From the NCBI GenBank assembly GCA_020443425.1, contig JAGRIE010000029.1:1-48299 (forward strand): 48,299 bases of DNA, given 5' to 3'. Source of the DNA: Halioglobus sp. GTDB taxonomy: Bacteria > Pseudomonadota > Gammaproteobacteria > Pseudomonadales > Halieaceae. The notes under the pieces were generated by a model. It saw only the letters and a list, made by a program, of their open reading frames with translations, did not search any database and had not been told where the DNA came from. Positions 23,070 through 32,649 of this stretch are shown piece by piece. How positions within the stretch are numbered: position 1 is the first letter of the stretch; every line of letters starts with the position of its first letter. Position numbers and translations under genes: made by a program.

Positions 23070-24338
23070 TCAGGCTACCTGCTCTGCTGCCTTTGTCTCC
23101 GGGTCGAAGGTGATATGCATACGCTTGATGCCGTTGACCAGGTTTGAGCGGGTGTAGGCCACTTCGCCCACCAGTTTGGGATTGCGCAGACGCGGGATAA
23201 TCTCCTCAAACATCACGCGCATCTCGAGCCGGGCGAGGTGCGTGCCGAGACAGAAATGCTGGCCGACACCGAACGCGCGGTGCTGGTTGTACAGGTCGGG
23301 CATACGCTCGGCACGGCGCACATCGAACTGCATCGCATCCTCACCGAAAATGCTCTCGTCGTGGTTCACCGTGTGGTAGTGCATGATAATTTTGTCGCCC
23401 TTCTTGATCTGGTAGCCACCGACTTCGGTGTCTTCCATGCAGGTGCGACGCATCAGGGTGAACGCGGTGTTGTAGCGCAGCATTTCCTCGCAGGCGCCGG
23501 GAATCTTGTCGGGGTTATCCACCAGGTATTGCAGCTGGTCGGGGTTCTCCATCAGCATGCGCATGCCCTGGGTGGTAACGGTGCGTGTGGACTCGTTACC
23601 CGCCGCGATCAGCATCAGGAAGAACCAGACAAACTCGTCGTCGCTGAGGCCATCATCCTTGCCGTTGCCTTCAATCAGCGCGCCGATAATGTCTTTCTTC
23701 GGGTTCGTCTTGTGCTGCTCCATCAGTTTCATCGCGTATTCGATGACTTTAAACGAGGCTTCCTGTGTCTCCTCCTCGGTTGCGGCCATCTCCGGATCCT
23801 GGTTGAACATCATCTTGTTGGTCCACTCGAAGAAGTCCTTGCGATCCTCCGGCGGAATACCACAGAGCTCAAGGATCGCCAGCAGCGGCAACTCCGCCGC
23901 CACTTCCTCGACAAACTCACACTCACCGCGCGATGCAACCCTGTCGACGATGTTCTTGGCGTGCTGGCGGAAGCTCTGTTCGTAGGACTCCACCGCGGCG
24001 GGCGTGAAGGTGGCGCGCACAATCTTGCGCGACTTCATCTGGCCAGGGGGATCCTGGTTGATGGTCATATTGCGATGGATCAGCACCAGTTCCTCTTCCG
24101 GATACTCCTCCGCCAGCGCCGAGCGCGCCTCGCTGGAAAACAGCTTGGGGTGCTTTGAAATAAAGTCGATCTCATCGCGGCCGGTAATCAGCCAGTAGGG
24201 CACACCCTGGTAGGAACCGTCCATGTAGTGTACAGGGCCGGAGCGACGGATCTCAGCCAGTGTCTCGTAGGGCATGCCATTGACATAGGTTTCGGGATCG
24301 ATCAGGTTGGGGAAATTAGCAAAAGGACATTGACTCAT
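23070..24338 (-). CDS. Cytochrome P450
   Basis: A 422-residue soluble bacterial P450. The I-helix oxygen-binding segment is LMLIAAGNESTRT, the K-helix EEMLR, and the heme-binding loop FGVGQHFCLG with Cys363 as thiolate ligand. Overall it resembles the CYP125/CYP142-like steroid-side-chain hydroxylases (HRNMTINQDPPGQMKSRKIVRATFTP), but exact family assignment needs alignment. It hydroxylates a hydrophobic compound using O2 and electrons from a ferredoxin and reductase not encoded next to it. It has its own promoter (TTGACA and TAGTCT) in the 114-base gap after the acyl-CoA-ligase gene, and a strong terminator. Confidence 0.92.
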   Translation of the reverse strand: MSQCPFANFPNLIDPETYVNGMPYETLAEIRRSGPVHYMDGSYQGVPYWLITGRDEIDFISKHPKLFSSEARSALAEEYPEEELVLIHRNMTINQDPPGQMKSRKIVRATFTPAAVESYEQSFRQHAKNIVDRVASRGECEFVEEVAAELPLLAILELCGIPPEDRKDFFEWTNKMMFNQDPEMAATEEETQEASFKVIEYAMKLMEQHKTNPKKDIIGALIEGNGKDDGLSDDEFVWFFLMLIAAGNESTRTVTTQGMRMLMENPDQLQYLVDNPDKIPGACEEMLRYNTAFTLMRRTCMEDTEVGGYQIKKGDKIIMHYHTVNHDESIFGEDAMQFDVRRAERMPDLYNQHRAFGVGQHFCLGTHLARLEMRVMFEEIIPRLRNPKLVGEVAYTRSNLVNGIKRMHITFDPETKAAEQVA

Positions 24339-24378
24339 TGGACGCCTCTCCAGATTGGTTTATTAGACCGGATAGCTA

Positions 24379-24408
24379 GAGACTACTAGGCATTAGTTAA
24401 TCTGTCAA
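24379..24408 (-). promoter_or_regulatory. P450 promoter with MarR-operator-like element
   Basis: On the minus strand TTGACA (24408-24403) and TAGTCT (24385-24380) are 17 bases apart. The stretch at 24393-24379 reads ATGCCTAGTAGTCTC and matches the tandem-MarR palindrome in 11 of 15 positions, including an unbroken CTAGTAGTC. It overlaps the -10 box and spacer. Regulation by the tandem MarR is possible but the right half of the palindrome is degraded. Confidence 0.45.
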
Positions 24409-24452
24409 TCACCTGTTTCCGGGGCCGCGAACCGGGGCGGACGTGACGGCGA

Positions 24453-26060
24453 CTAGCGCTCCGCCGTGAATCCCGCGGCCCGGGCATCCCAGGTCATCGG
24501 CGTGACACCGCGCTCCCGCAGCCGGAACTTCTGCACTTTATTGGTCGGCGTATACGGCAGTGAGTCGACGAACTGGATATACCTCGGCACGAAGAAATAC
24601 GGCGCGTTGTCATTGATGAACCTGGCCAGCTCCAGCGCCTCCAGCACCTGCCCTGGTTTCAGGATGACATCGAGCATGATCTCCTGTTCCGACTCCAGTT
24701 CTTCACTGGGTATCCCGAATGCGGCGCAATCGGCAATCGCCGGGTGCTGACGGGCTGCCAGTTCAACTTCAAACGTGGAGATATTCCGCCCCTTGTAGCG
24801 CACTGCGTCCTTCTTGCGATCGGCGAAAAAGTAAAAGCCGTCCTCATTGCATCTCAGCATATCGCCGGTCTTGTACCACTCCCCTGCAAACGCGTCTGCC
24901 GTCGCCTGCGGGTTATCAAAATAGCCGTTGAAAATAAAGTGCGGCTGCAGCGGTTTGACCCAGAGTTCCCCGGCCTCGCCTACCGCAACATCGCGGCCGT
25001 CATCGTCGACGAGTCGCACCTGGATGCCGGGCACCACACTGCCACAACTGCCCGGTGGCTGGGTGCGTCCGGCGACTGGCGCCAGCAGCCGCATCGCCTC
25101 ACTCTGTCCGAGCCCCTGCGCCACGAGTTCAAGATTGAAGCGCTTGCAAAAAGGCCCCGCTACCGCGGGTGGCATCGGAATGGCCATCAATTTTCGCAGA
25201 CTGTGATCGGCGTCGTCGTCGCGCGGCGGCGCATCCCACAGGAACATATGCATCGCCCCCAGGGTAAAGCACTGCGTCGCCCTGTAGTGATCGACACGCT
25301 GCCAGAACGTCTTTACCGAAAAGCTGGCATCGACAGCCAGCGGAACACCGGCGAGCAGCGCCCGAAAAATGGCTGTGACCCATACCGCTGAGTTATACAT
25401 GGGCAGCACGGTGAAAATAATATCGTCCTCACGGAGGCCAAACTGACAGTCCTCATTGGTCGCCAGTGAGGCGTTGAACCACACGTTGTGGCTTTGCATC
25501 ACACCCTTGGCCTTGCCGGTGGTACCGGACGTCCACAACACGGAACAGGTATCCCCTGTGCGCAGCGCCGACATGTCCGGCTCGCCCGCCCCCGCCACAT
25601 ACAGTGACGCCAGGCTGACGGCGCCGGCCAGCTGCTCCTGCCCACCGTGCATCACGATGGACTGGACACGCAGGGCGTCCCTCACCTCCCGCAGCCGCGC
25701 TGCATGGGCGGCATCACTGACAATGACCGTCGGGCGACTGCCATTGATGGTATCGAGCAGCCAGCCGCCCTTGTAATCGGTATTGACAGGCACCCACACC
25801 GCGCCGAGTTTGTTGACAGCCAGCACCAGGAAAATCACCTCGGGCGCACTGTGCATATAAAAAGCGAGGCGATCTCCCGACTGCAAGCCGAGCGCGGACA
25901 AACCCGCCGCCAGTTCGTTGACCCGCTGGTTGACGTCGGCAAAGGTGTAGACATCGTCCGAGAACAGCAGGAACGGTTTGTCCCCGTGCTGTTGCGCCTG
26001 CACCTGTATCGCACGGCCCAGGTGGCGTTCGCCGGGCTCGTTGAGTTGTAGAATATTCAT
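24453..26060 (-). CDS. AMP-dependent synthetase/ligase (acyl-CoA synthetase type)
   Basis: A 535-residue adenylate-forming enzyme. The phosphate-binding loop is LWTSGTTGKAKGVMQSH, and GLGQSEA, YKTGDMLRCNEDGFYFFADRKKDAVRYKGRNIS and PTNKVQKFRLRE supply the remaining core motifs, including the late catalytic Lys. It should activate a carboxylic acid as its CoA thioester. The frame continues to 26402, but that part overlaps the flippase gene; ATG 26060, 62 bases after the flippase stop and with a GGGGGAGA upstream, gives the normal length and domain start. Between the flippase and P450, it may activate the acid formed by P450 and aldehyde dehydrogenase oxidation. Confidence 0.9.
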   Translation of the reverse strand: MNILQLNEPGERHLGRAIQVQAQQHGDKPFLLFSDDVYTFADVNQRVNELAAGLSALGLQSGDRLAFYMHSAPEVIFLVLAVNKLGAVWVPVNTDYKGGWLLDTINGSRPTVIVSDAAHAARLREVRDALRVQSIVMHGGQEQLAGAVSLASLYVAGAGEPDMSALRTGDTCSVLWTSGTTGKAKGVMQSHNVWFNASLATNEDCQFGLREDDIIFTVLPMYNSAVWVTAIFRALLAGVPLAVDASFSVKTFWQRVDHYRATQCFTLGAMHMFLWDAPPRDDDADHSLRKLMAIPMPPAVAGPFCKRFNLELVAQGLGQSEAMRLLAPVAGRTQPPGSCGSVVPGIQVRLVDDDGRDVAVGEAGELWVKPLQPHFIFNGYFDNPQATADAFAGEWYKTGDMLRCNEDGFYFFADRKKDAVRYKGRNISTFEVELAARQHPAIADCAAFGIPSEELESEQEIMLDVILKPGQVLEALELARFINDNAPYFFVPRYIQFVDSLPYTPTNKVQKFRLRERGVTPMTWDARAAGFTAER

Positions 26061-26122
26061 GCGTTGAGCAGTCTCCCCCAATATCCGTCGAGCAATCCCT
26101 TCACGCGCCAGGGCTGCGCTGG

Positions 26123-27562
26123 CTAGCTGCGGATCAACTGCAGCGTCTCCACAACGCCGCGACGGTCGATCAGCAGCATAGCCACCGCATAGGCCACCGC
26201 CCCGATACAAACCAGTTGCAGCAAATATACCCAGTCGCCGACTGTGCCATAAACGAAGCCCTGCAGAAAATACACAGTGGCATACATTGTCAGCCCCGCG
26301 ACAACGGGCCGCAGCATCTGCAGCAAATAGCTGGCAATACCCAGGCCGACCTTGCGACAGGTTCGAATTGCCGTGACCAGAAAGACCACCGGATAGGCAC
26401 ACAGCCAGGCGTAAGCGAGCCCGAGCACACCCCAGTCAGCGCCGATATAGAAGGCCACGGGCATCAGCAGCGCTGCCACCAGGAAGTTGGAAGCGCTGGT
26501 CGCCGGGCTGCCCACACCCCAGAGCAGCGGCGGGAAAATATTACTCAGCAGGCGAAACGGCATCACCACACCCAGCAGTTGCAGCAGCGGTGCGGCAGGC
26601 AGCCACTTTTCCCCCAGCAGGGACGCAATCAGGGGCTGCGCGGTGCAACTCATACCGAAAAACACCGGGAACGCGGCGATGCCGAGCACCCGCGTCGCCT
26701 TCAGCAGATAGCCCTGCACAGTCGCGGCATCGGTGTGCGCGTGCGCGTGGGAGAAAGCCGGGAACGCAACTGAATTGAGCAGGCCGCTGATCTTGTGAAT
26801 CGGCAGTGAGGCCAGTTGGCTGGCAACGGCGTAATACCCGAGCAGGTGATTGCCCAGCAATTTGCCGCCGATGAATTTATCCGACTCGCTGAACAGGAAC
26901 CACAGGCCCCTGTCCGTGGTGACAAACCCGCCAAACGCAAAGTGCCGGCGCATACCGCGCAGCGAAAAACTCGGCCGGACCAGGTTGCGGGCGATCAGGT
27001 TGAGCCCGATCACCCGCGTTGCGTTGGTGGCCAACATGCCCCAGATAAGCGCCCACACGCCAAAGCCCGCCAGCGCCATGACCAGCGTGACGACACTGCC
27101 GATGACCAGCGTGGCGAAATCGACAATCGAGCGCTGGGCAAACTCGATCTCCCGCTCCAGCCGGGACTGCGGCAGTGTCTCAAAGATCAGCAGCAGGAAC
27201 TGCAGCGACAGCACCTGCACAATCAGTTCCAGTGCCGGGTCGCCGTAAAATGCCGCCACCGTGCCAGCACCGAAGAACAACAGCGCAAAGAACAGCGTGT
27301 TGACCACAATCACCACGCCGAAAATCTGCCGTGTCATCTGCTCGTCAAGTTCCTTGTCCTGCACCAGCACCGCGTCCAGCCCCACGGTATTGAGCAGCAC
27401 CAGGAAGGACACCAGCACCATCGCCATCGCCATCAGGCCGTAGTCACCCGGTGACAGCAGGCGGATCACCATGATGGTAATGCCCCAGGACACCGCCTGG
27501 CCCAGGAAGCGGGCCGCTGCGCTCCATCGCAATGCCGACATGACCTTGCTGCGAATATCCAT
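26123..27562 (-). CDS. Polysaccharide/lipid flippase-type membrane protein (MOP superfamily)
   Basis: A 479-residue membrane protein with about 12-14 hydrophobic segments throughout, resembling the Wzx/LpsB-type lipopolysaccharide biosynthesis transporters of the MATE/MOP superfamily (ARFLGQAVSWGITIMVIRLLSPGDYGLMAMAMVLVSFL at the N-terminus). These flip lipid-linked oligosaccharides across the inner membrane. No glycosyltransferases lie nearby, so its substrate may not be a polysaccharide. ATG 27562 is preferred because the longer frame starts from a TTG and adds a non-hydrophobic stretch. It is divergent from the CYP153-like gene and heads the ligase transcription unit. Confidence 0.82.
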   Translation of the reverse strand: MDIRSKVMSALRWSAAARFLGQAVSWGITIMVIRLLSPGDYGLMAMAMVLVSFLVLLNTVGLDAVLVQDKELDEQMTRQIFGVVIVVNTLFFALLFFGAGTVAAFYGDPALELIVQVLSLQFLLLIFETLPQSRLEREIEFAQRSIVDFATLVIGSVVTLVMALAGFGVWALIWGMLATNATRVIGLNLIARNLVRPSFSLRGMRRHFAFGGFVTTDRGLWFLFSESDKFIGGKLLGNHLLGYYAVASQLASLPIHKISGLLNSVAFPAFSHAHAHTDAATVQGYLLKATRVLGIAAFPVFFGMSCTAQPLIASLLGEKWLPAAPLLQLLGVVMPFRLLSNIFPPLLWGVGSPATSASNFLVAALLMPVAFYIGADWGVLGLAYAWLCAYPVVFLVTAIRTCRKVGLGIASYLLQMLRPVVAGLTMYATVYFLQGFVYGTVGDWVYLLQLVCIGAVAYAVAMLLIDRRGVVETLQLIRS

Positions 27563-27703
27563 CCTCTGACTCTCGAGCTGATTACAGGGCAACAGGATAC
27601 GGCAAGCCCGTGCCTACCCAAAGCCCGGATGTCCCAAGTGTTTGGCCATTTCACACAATTGGCCTAGACTGGCGCAGACCAACGCCTGGGAGTTGCCTGT
27701 ATT

Positions 27704-28975
27704 ATGGAATTATCCGATCTGCTGTTAGACGCCGCCGAGCGCGCCGACCAAGACCCTTACACACTGCCGCTGGAGAAGATCAATATCGCCAACCCCTTCC
27801 TGTTCGCGCGCGATTCTCACGGCCCCTGGTTCCGGCGCCTGCGCGACGAGGCGCCGGTCCACCTGTGCCCCGAGAGCTTTTTCGGTCCGTACTGGTCTGT
27901 CACCCGCTACGAGGACATTATAAAGGTCGATACCTCACACGAAATTTTCTCCTCGGAACCGGCAATCACCATCGGCGACACCCAGGACACCTTCCCGCTG
28001 CCGATGTTTATCGCTATGGACAGGCCGAAACACGACGAGCAGCGCCGCGTGGTGAGCCCGGTCACCGGCGCGGACAACCTGCGCACTTTCGAACCCATTA
28101 TCCGCGAGCGGACCATCGACGTACTGGAAAACCTGCCCGTGGGAGAAACCTTCGACTGGGTGGAACGCGTGTCCATTGAGCTGACCACACGCATGCTGGC
28201 CACGCTGTTTGATTTCCCGTTTGAGGAGCGCAGCAAGCTGACACGCTGGTCTGATGTCGCCACCGCGATTCCCGGCATCGGTATTATTGATTCGGACGAG
28301 CAGCGTTACGAGGAGTTGATGGGCTGCCTGGCGTATTTCACCGAGCTGTGGAATGAGCGCGTCAAACTGCCGGTGAAACCCGATCTGGTCTCCATGCTGG
28401 CCCACGGTGAGGCGACCCGCAATATGCCGCCGATGGAATACCTGGGGAATCTGGTGCTGCTGATCGTCGGGGGCAATGACACCACCCGCTCCACAATGAC
28501 AGCCAGTGCCCTGGCCCTGCACCAGCACCCCGAACAGTTTGCCAAGCTGGTGGCAAACCCGGAACTGATCGACTCCATGGTCGCTGAAACAATTCGCTGG
28601 CAGACGCCGCTGGCACATATGCGACGCCTGGCCAAAGTGGATACAGAGCTGGGCGGGCAACAGATCAAGGCCGGTGACAAGGTGATCATGTGGTATGTCT
28701 CGGGCAACCGCGACGAGCGCTTTTTCGACAATCCGGACGATTACATAATTGACCGGGCCGATGTCAGGAAGCACCTGTCCTTTGGCTTCGGCATCCACCG
28801 CTGCATGGGCAACCGGCTGGCAGAACTGCAACTGCGGGTGCTGTGGGAAGAGATACTGAAACGGTACGAACGAATAGAGGTGGTGGGCGAGCCGGTGCGC
28901 ACGGTGTCTTCATTCGTGCACGGCTTCACCGCAATGCCGGTGCAACTGCACCCGCTCGCACAGCCGCGGGATTAG
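27704..28975 (+). CDS. Cytochrome P450, CYP153-like (alkane/fatty-acid omega-hydroxylase type)
   Basis: A 423-residue P450 whose motifs fit CYP153: FIAMDRPKHDEQRRVVSPVT, FDWVERVSIELTTRMLATLFDFP, I-helix LIVGGNDTTRS, and heme loop FGFGIHRCMGNRLAELQLR with Cys367. CYP153 enzymes hydroxylate terminal carbons of alkanes, cycloalkanes and fatty acids. The usual partner ferredoxin and reductase genes are absent. It is convergent with the SDR at 29.06-29.93 kb. Aldehyde dehydrogenase and acyl-CoA ligase in this window could complete oxidation of the terminal alcohol to an acyl-CoA. Confidence 0.9.
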   Translation: MELSDLLLDAAERADQDPYTLPLEKINIANPFLFARDSHGPWFRRLRDEAPVHLCPESFFGPYWSVTRYEDIIKVDTSHEIFSSEPAITIGDTQDTFPLPMFIAMDRPKHDEQRRVVSPVTGADNLRTFEPIIRERTIDVLENLPVGETFDWVERVSIELTTRMLATLFDFPFEERSKLTRWSDVATAIPGIGIIDSDEQRYEELMGCLAYFTELWNERVKLPVKPDLVSMLAHGEATRNMPPMEYLGNLVLLIVGGNDTTRSTMTASALALHQHPEQFAKLVANPELIDSMVAETIRWQTPLAHMRRLAKVDTELGGQQIKAGDKVIMWYVSGNRDERFFDNPDDYIIDRADVRKHLSFGFGIHRCMGNRLAELQLRVLWEEILKRYERIEVVGEPVRTVSSFVHGFTAMPVQLHPLAQPRD

Positions 28976-29012
28976 CTACCTGCTGGCCGCACGCAGGGCT
29001 GGACCAGGGCGA

Positions 29013-29046
29013 CGATGAACCCCCCGATCGCCGCGGGGGTTCATCG
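29013..29046. terminator. Convergent stem-loop terminator
   Basis: CGATGAACCCCC and GGGGGTTCATCG form a perfect 12-bp stem with a 10-base loop between the CYP153-like gene (plus) and the SDR (minus). No T-run follows on either strand, so it may act as a bidirectional barrier or mRNA 3'-end stabiliser rather than a classical terminator. Confidence 0.55.
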
Positions 29047-29056
29047 CAATCACACA

Positions 29057-29932
29057 CTATAGCTGGGGAATTTCCGCCTGGTCGATCGGCACTTCACAGC
29101 GGCCGATACGCGCCGCCCGATCCAGCAGTGTGGCCTCCGCCTCCTCGACCCGGATCATGATCACAAAGCGCTTCTCAAGCACACCCTGCAGGCAGTAGCG
29201 GGCCAACTCATCCAGGTCCTGGAACTCCAGCTCCCAACCGGCTTTCTCCGCCGCCACCTTGAAGTCCTCTACCGTGGGCACCGGTGCATAGGGTTTCTCG
29301 CGCGCCAGTTCCTTCGGGCGGTTGCGGTCGGTGGTCCAGATTCCGGTATCCAGCAGCCCACCCGAGGGATAGAACACGGAGGCTGCCAGGTTCGTTCCCT
29401 CGCTCTGCAACTGCGCCGCCAGGCACTCGCTGATACACGACACAGCGGCCTTACTGGAAGCGTACACCGACTGGTACGGCAGCGGCGAGATACCGCCATC
29501 ACCCGAGGAGGTGTTAATGACATGCCCCTCTTCGCCCGACGCGATCATGCGCGGCACAAAGGCCTGTATGCCGTGCACCACACCCAGTACATTGACGCCG
29601 TGCACCCATTTCCAGTCGTTGTCTGTGGTCTCCCAGACGTTGGCCGACGGTGCGGCGACACCCGCATTGTTGAACAGCAGGTGACAGGCACCGTGGGTAT
29701 CAAACACCTTGTCCGCGAGGGCGTTGACAGAATCCGCGCTGGAGACATCGGTCACCACGCCCATCACTTCGCCAGCGCCGGCGAATTCCGCCAGCACACG
29801 GTCCAGTGCTTTCTGCTCGACATCACCGATGACGACCTTGGCGCCCGCGGCCAGCAGTTCCTTGACCAGTGAGCGGCCTATACCGCTGGCGCCGCCGGTG
29901 ACGACCGCAACCTTGCCGTTAAAATCTTTCAT
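29057..29932 (-). CDS. SDR-family oxidoreductase
   Basis: A 291-residue classical SDR: VAVVTGGASGIGRSL, NNAG in LLFNNAGVA, the catalytic Ser in VINTSSGDGG, and YASSK with Tyr and Lys. After the core it has a C-terminal extension of about 70 residues (EDFKVAAEKAGWELEF to the end), longer than minimal SDRs and possibly lid-forming. It interconverts an alcohol and ketone with NAD(P). AAGGGAG lies about 11 bases before ATG. It stands alone between terminators, with its own promoter region in the 267-base gap to fusA2. Confidence 0.88.
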   Translation of the reverse strand: MKDFNGKVAVVTGGASGIGRSLVKELLAAGAKVVIGDVEQKALDRVLAEFAGAGEVMGVVTDVSSADSVNALADKVFDTHGACHLLFNNAGVAAPSANVWETTDNDWKWVHGVNVLGVVHGIQAFVPRMIASGEEGHVINTSSGDGGISPLPYQSVYASSKAAVSCISECLAAQLQSEGTNLAASVFYPSGGLLDTGIWTTDRNRPKELAREKPYAPVPTVEDFKVAAEKAGWELEFQDLDELARYCLQGVLEKRFVIMIRVEEAEATLLDRAARIGRCEVPIDQAEIPQL

Positions 29933-30155
29933 CGTGCTGGACTCCCTTATTTGAGTGGGCTGCTGTTATGCCACACTTTCATAGGCGACTCCACCCCGCC
30001 ACGGGGGTTTGCACGACGCAGTTGCCGGTTTGGGACCAAGGCGATCAGATCGGGCTAAATGGCTGAACCGGCAGGTCGTAAATCCCGCGGCCAGGTCTGC
30101 GCCAGCGGCACGCTTTCGCGGCGGGTACAGCGGCCGACCGGGAAGTCGCAGGCAT

Positions 30156-30184
30156 AAAAAAACCCGGCGTCAGCCGGGTTTTTT
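30156..30184. terminator. Bidirectional rho-independent terminator
   Basis: AACCCGGC-GTCA-GCCGGGTT is a perfect 8-bp hairpin flanked by seven A's on the left and six T's on the right. It can end transcription of the EF-G gene (minus strand, stop at 30200) and protect the SDR promoter beyond it. Confidence 0.9.
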
Positions 30185-30199
30185 AAACGGGGCTTACGC

Positions 30200-32284
30200 T
30201 CAGCCTGCGGCCTTGCGTGCCTTGACCTCTTCAATCACCGTCTCGGCGACGTTCTGCGGACACGGCAGGTAGTGCGAGAACTCCATGGAGAACTGGCCGC
30301 GGCCAGAGGTCATGGTGCGCAGGTGGCCGATATAGCCGAACATTTCCGACAGCGGCACGTCCGCCTTGATGCGAACACCGGTGGCGCCGGCATCCTGGTC
30401 CTTGATCATACCGCGGCGACGGTTGAGGTCACCGATAACATCACCCACGTGATCCTCAGGCGTGAACACGTCGACTTTCATGATCGGTTCGATCAACTGG
30501 GCACCGGCTTTCGGCATGGACTGGCGGAATGCGCCACGGGCTGCGAGCTCGAACGCGATGGCCGAGGAGTCAACGGCGTGGAAGCCACCGTCGTACAGTT
30601 CGACTTCAACATCCAGCACCGGGAAGCCCGCGACCGGGCCCTGGCCCATCATGGTCCTGAAGCCCTTCTCGATGGCCGGGAAGAATTCCTTGGGCACGTT
30701 ACCACCCACAACAGAGGAGGCGAAAACGAATCCGCTGCCCGGCTCGCCCGGCTTGATGCGGTAGTCGATCTTACCGAACTGGCCTGAACCACCGGACTGC
30801 TTCTTGTGGGTATAGGAATCGTCCACTTCCTGGGTGATGGTTTCACGGTAAGCCACCTGTGGCTTGCCGACGATCAGGTCAACGCCATAGGTGCGGCGCA
30901 AAATATCGACCTTGATATCGAGGTGAAGCTCGCCCATACCCTTGAGGATGGTCTCACCGGAATCGACATCAGTCTCAACGCGGAACGACGGGTCTTCCGC
31001 CACCATCTTACCGATGGCGATACCCATTTTTTCAGAGCCGCCCTTGTCTTTCGGCGCTACCGCTATCGAAATAACAGGCTCGGGGAAGACCATCGCCTCC
31101 AGTGTGCAGGGGTGCTTGGGATCACACAGCGTGTGGCCTGTCTGCACATTCTTCATACCGACAATCGCGACGATATCACCCGCCTGCGCCTTCTCCAGCT
31201 CAGAGCGGTCGTTCGCGTGCATTTCAACCATACGGCCGATACGCTCGGTCTTTCCGGTAAAGGAGTTCAGGATGGTGTCACCGCGGTTCAGCTTGCCCGA
31301 GTAGATACGCACAAAGGTCAGTGCGCCGAAGCGGTCATCCATGATCTTGAATGCCAGCGCGCGCAGCGGCTCATCCAGTGACACCGTTGCCACCTTGCCA
31401 GTGGGTTCACCGAACTCATCGGTGAGATCCTGCGGATCGACCTCTGTGGGGTCAGGCAGGTAGTCCACCACAGCGTCCAGCACCAGTTGTACGCCTTTGT
31501 CCTTGAACGCCGAACCACAGTAGGTAGGGAAGAAATCCAGCTTGCGGGTACCCTCGCGGATGCAGCGCTTGATCACATCCATCTCCGGCTCAACGCCGTC
31601 GAGGTACAGCTCCATGGCTTCGTCGTCCTGCTCGACCGCTGTCTCGATCAGCTTCTCGCGCCACTCCTCGACCTCGTCGACCATATCCTCAGGCACATCA
31701 GTGATATCAAAGGCGTCCGGGTTGCTGGGATCAGTCCACACGTGGGCCTTACGGGTCAGCAGGTCCACGATACCGGTGAAGGTATCTTCACGGCCGATTG
31801 GCAACACCATTACCAGCGGGTTGGCACCGAGGACAGTCTCGACCTGTTTGACAACGCGCAGGAAGTCGGCGCCGATGCGGTCGAGTTTGTTGACAAAAAT
31901 GATGCGGGATACTTCCGACTCATTGGCATAGCGCCAGTTGGTTTCCGACTGGGGCTCCACACCGCCGGAGCCACAGAACACACCGATACCGCCATCGAGC
32001 ACTTTCAGCGAGCGGTACACTTCCACCGTGAAGTCCACGTGCCCCGGAGTATCGATAACGTTCAGACGGTGGTTCCTCCAGAAACAGGTGGTGGCCGCAG
32101 ACTGGATGGTGATGCCGCGTTCCTGTTCCTGCTCCATGAAGTCGGTAGTGGCCGCACCATCGTGCACCTCACCGGCTTTGTGGATCTTACCGGTCAGCTT
32201 GAGGATACGCTCGGTAGTGGTGGTTTTGCCGGCGTCGACGTGGGCGAAGATACCGATGTTTCTGTACAGGGATAAATCAGACAT
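30200..32284 (-). CDS. Elongation factor G, type 2
   Basis: A 694-residue translational GTPase with G1 [13 protein letters not shown], the switch RGITI, G3 DTPGH and G4 NKLDRIG, followed by EF-G domains II-V. It promotes translocation or ribosome recycling. It is not in a str operon (no rpsL, rpsG or tuf beside it) and has the shorter [16 protein letters not shown] effector segment seen in second EF-G copies of Gammaproteobacteria, so it is probably a paralogue of the main fusA elsewhere. ATG 32284 matches the conserved start ([20 protein letters not shown]); the longer open frame is not protein-like. Divergent from glcD. Confidence 0.92.
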   Translation of the reverse strand: MSDLSLYRNIGIFAHVDAGKTTTTERILKLTGKIHKAGEVHDGAATTDFMEQEQERGITIQSAATTCFWRNHRLNVIDTPGHVDFTVEVYRSLKVLDGGIGVFCGSGGVEPQSETNWRYANESEVSRIIFVNKLDRIGADFLRVVKQVETVLGANPLVMVLPIGREDTFTGIVDLLTRKAHVWTDPSNPDAFDITDVPEDMVDEVEEWREKLIETAVEQDDEAMELYLDGVEPEMDVIKRCIREGTRKLDFFPTYCGSAFKDKGVQLVLDAVVDYLPDPTEVDPQDLTDEFGEPTGKVATVSLDEPLRALAFKIMDDRFGALTFVRIYSGKLNRGDTILNSFTGKTERIGRMVEMHANDRSELEKAQAGDIVAIVGMKNVQTGHTLCDPKHPCTLEAMVFPEPVISIAVAPKDKGGSEKMGIAIGKMVAEDPSFRVETDVDSGETILKGMGELHLDIKVDILRRTYGVDLIVGKPQVAYRETITQEVDDSYTHKKQSGGSGQFGKIDYRIKPGEPGSGFVFASSVVGGNVPKEFFPAIEKGFRTMMGQGPVAGFPVLDVEVELYDGGFHAVDSSAIAFELAARGAFRQSMPKAGAQLIEPIMKVDVFTPEDHVGDVIGDLNRRRGMIKDQDAGATGVRIKADVPLSEMFGYIGHLRTMTSGRGQFSMEFSHYLPCPQNVAETVIEEVKARKAAG

Positions 32285-32435
32285 GGTGATTCTCAATCGG
32301 TTAAGTGAAATGAGGCGTAATTTAAGGTGCGCGAGGGTACAGGAAAACGGGACAGAATGGGAGTGGTGAAATTGCCTAATTCGACACATAAATGTGACAG
32401 TACGGGGTACCGGGGAGCCGGAGCCCCTGAGAATC

Positions 32436-32524
32436 TGCTATTATCACCCCCGCTTCCGCCACCCCGGGGGCCGCTCCACTGCACGGCGGCTCAGGGCGCG
32501 GGGGGCGAGCGCCCTGAGCCGCCG
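32436..32524 (+). promoter_or_regulatory. Extended -10 promoter and long inverted repeat upstream of glcD
   Basis: TGCTATTAT (32436-32444) is an extended -10 element with no good -35. About 40 bases downstream, CGGCGGCTCAGGGCGC (32484-32499) and its exact reverse complement (32509-32524) form a 16-bp stem around a 9-base G-rich loop. The transcript leader to GTG 32650 would be about 200 bases. The hairpin has no T-run in either direction. It may be a leader structure, a small RNA, or a protein-binding site. The rest of 32285-32649 holds no gene that I recognise. Confidence 0.5.
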
Positions 32525-32649
32525 CCAGCCACCGTTCGGAACCTGTGTAAAATGTTGAATTCTATGACAATTCTGGTGCCATACCCGCGAGCCGCCGGGG
32601 CCGTCCCGACACCCCGCTGCAGCGCGGCAGCGCGACCACAGGGGCGACG

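Noticed and set aside
23238-24158. Plus-strand open frame of 306 codons
   Set aside because: Antisense to the P450 gene, Leu/Val/Gly/His-rich without recognisable domains or ribosome-binding site.
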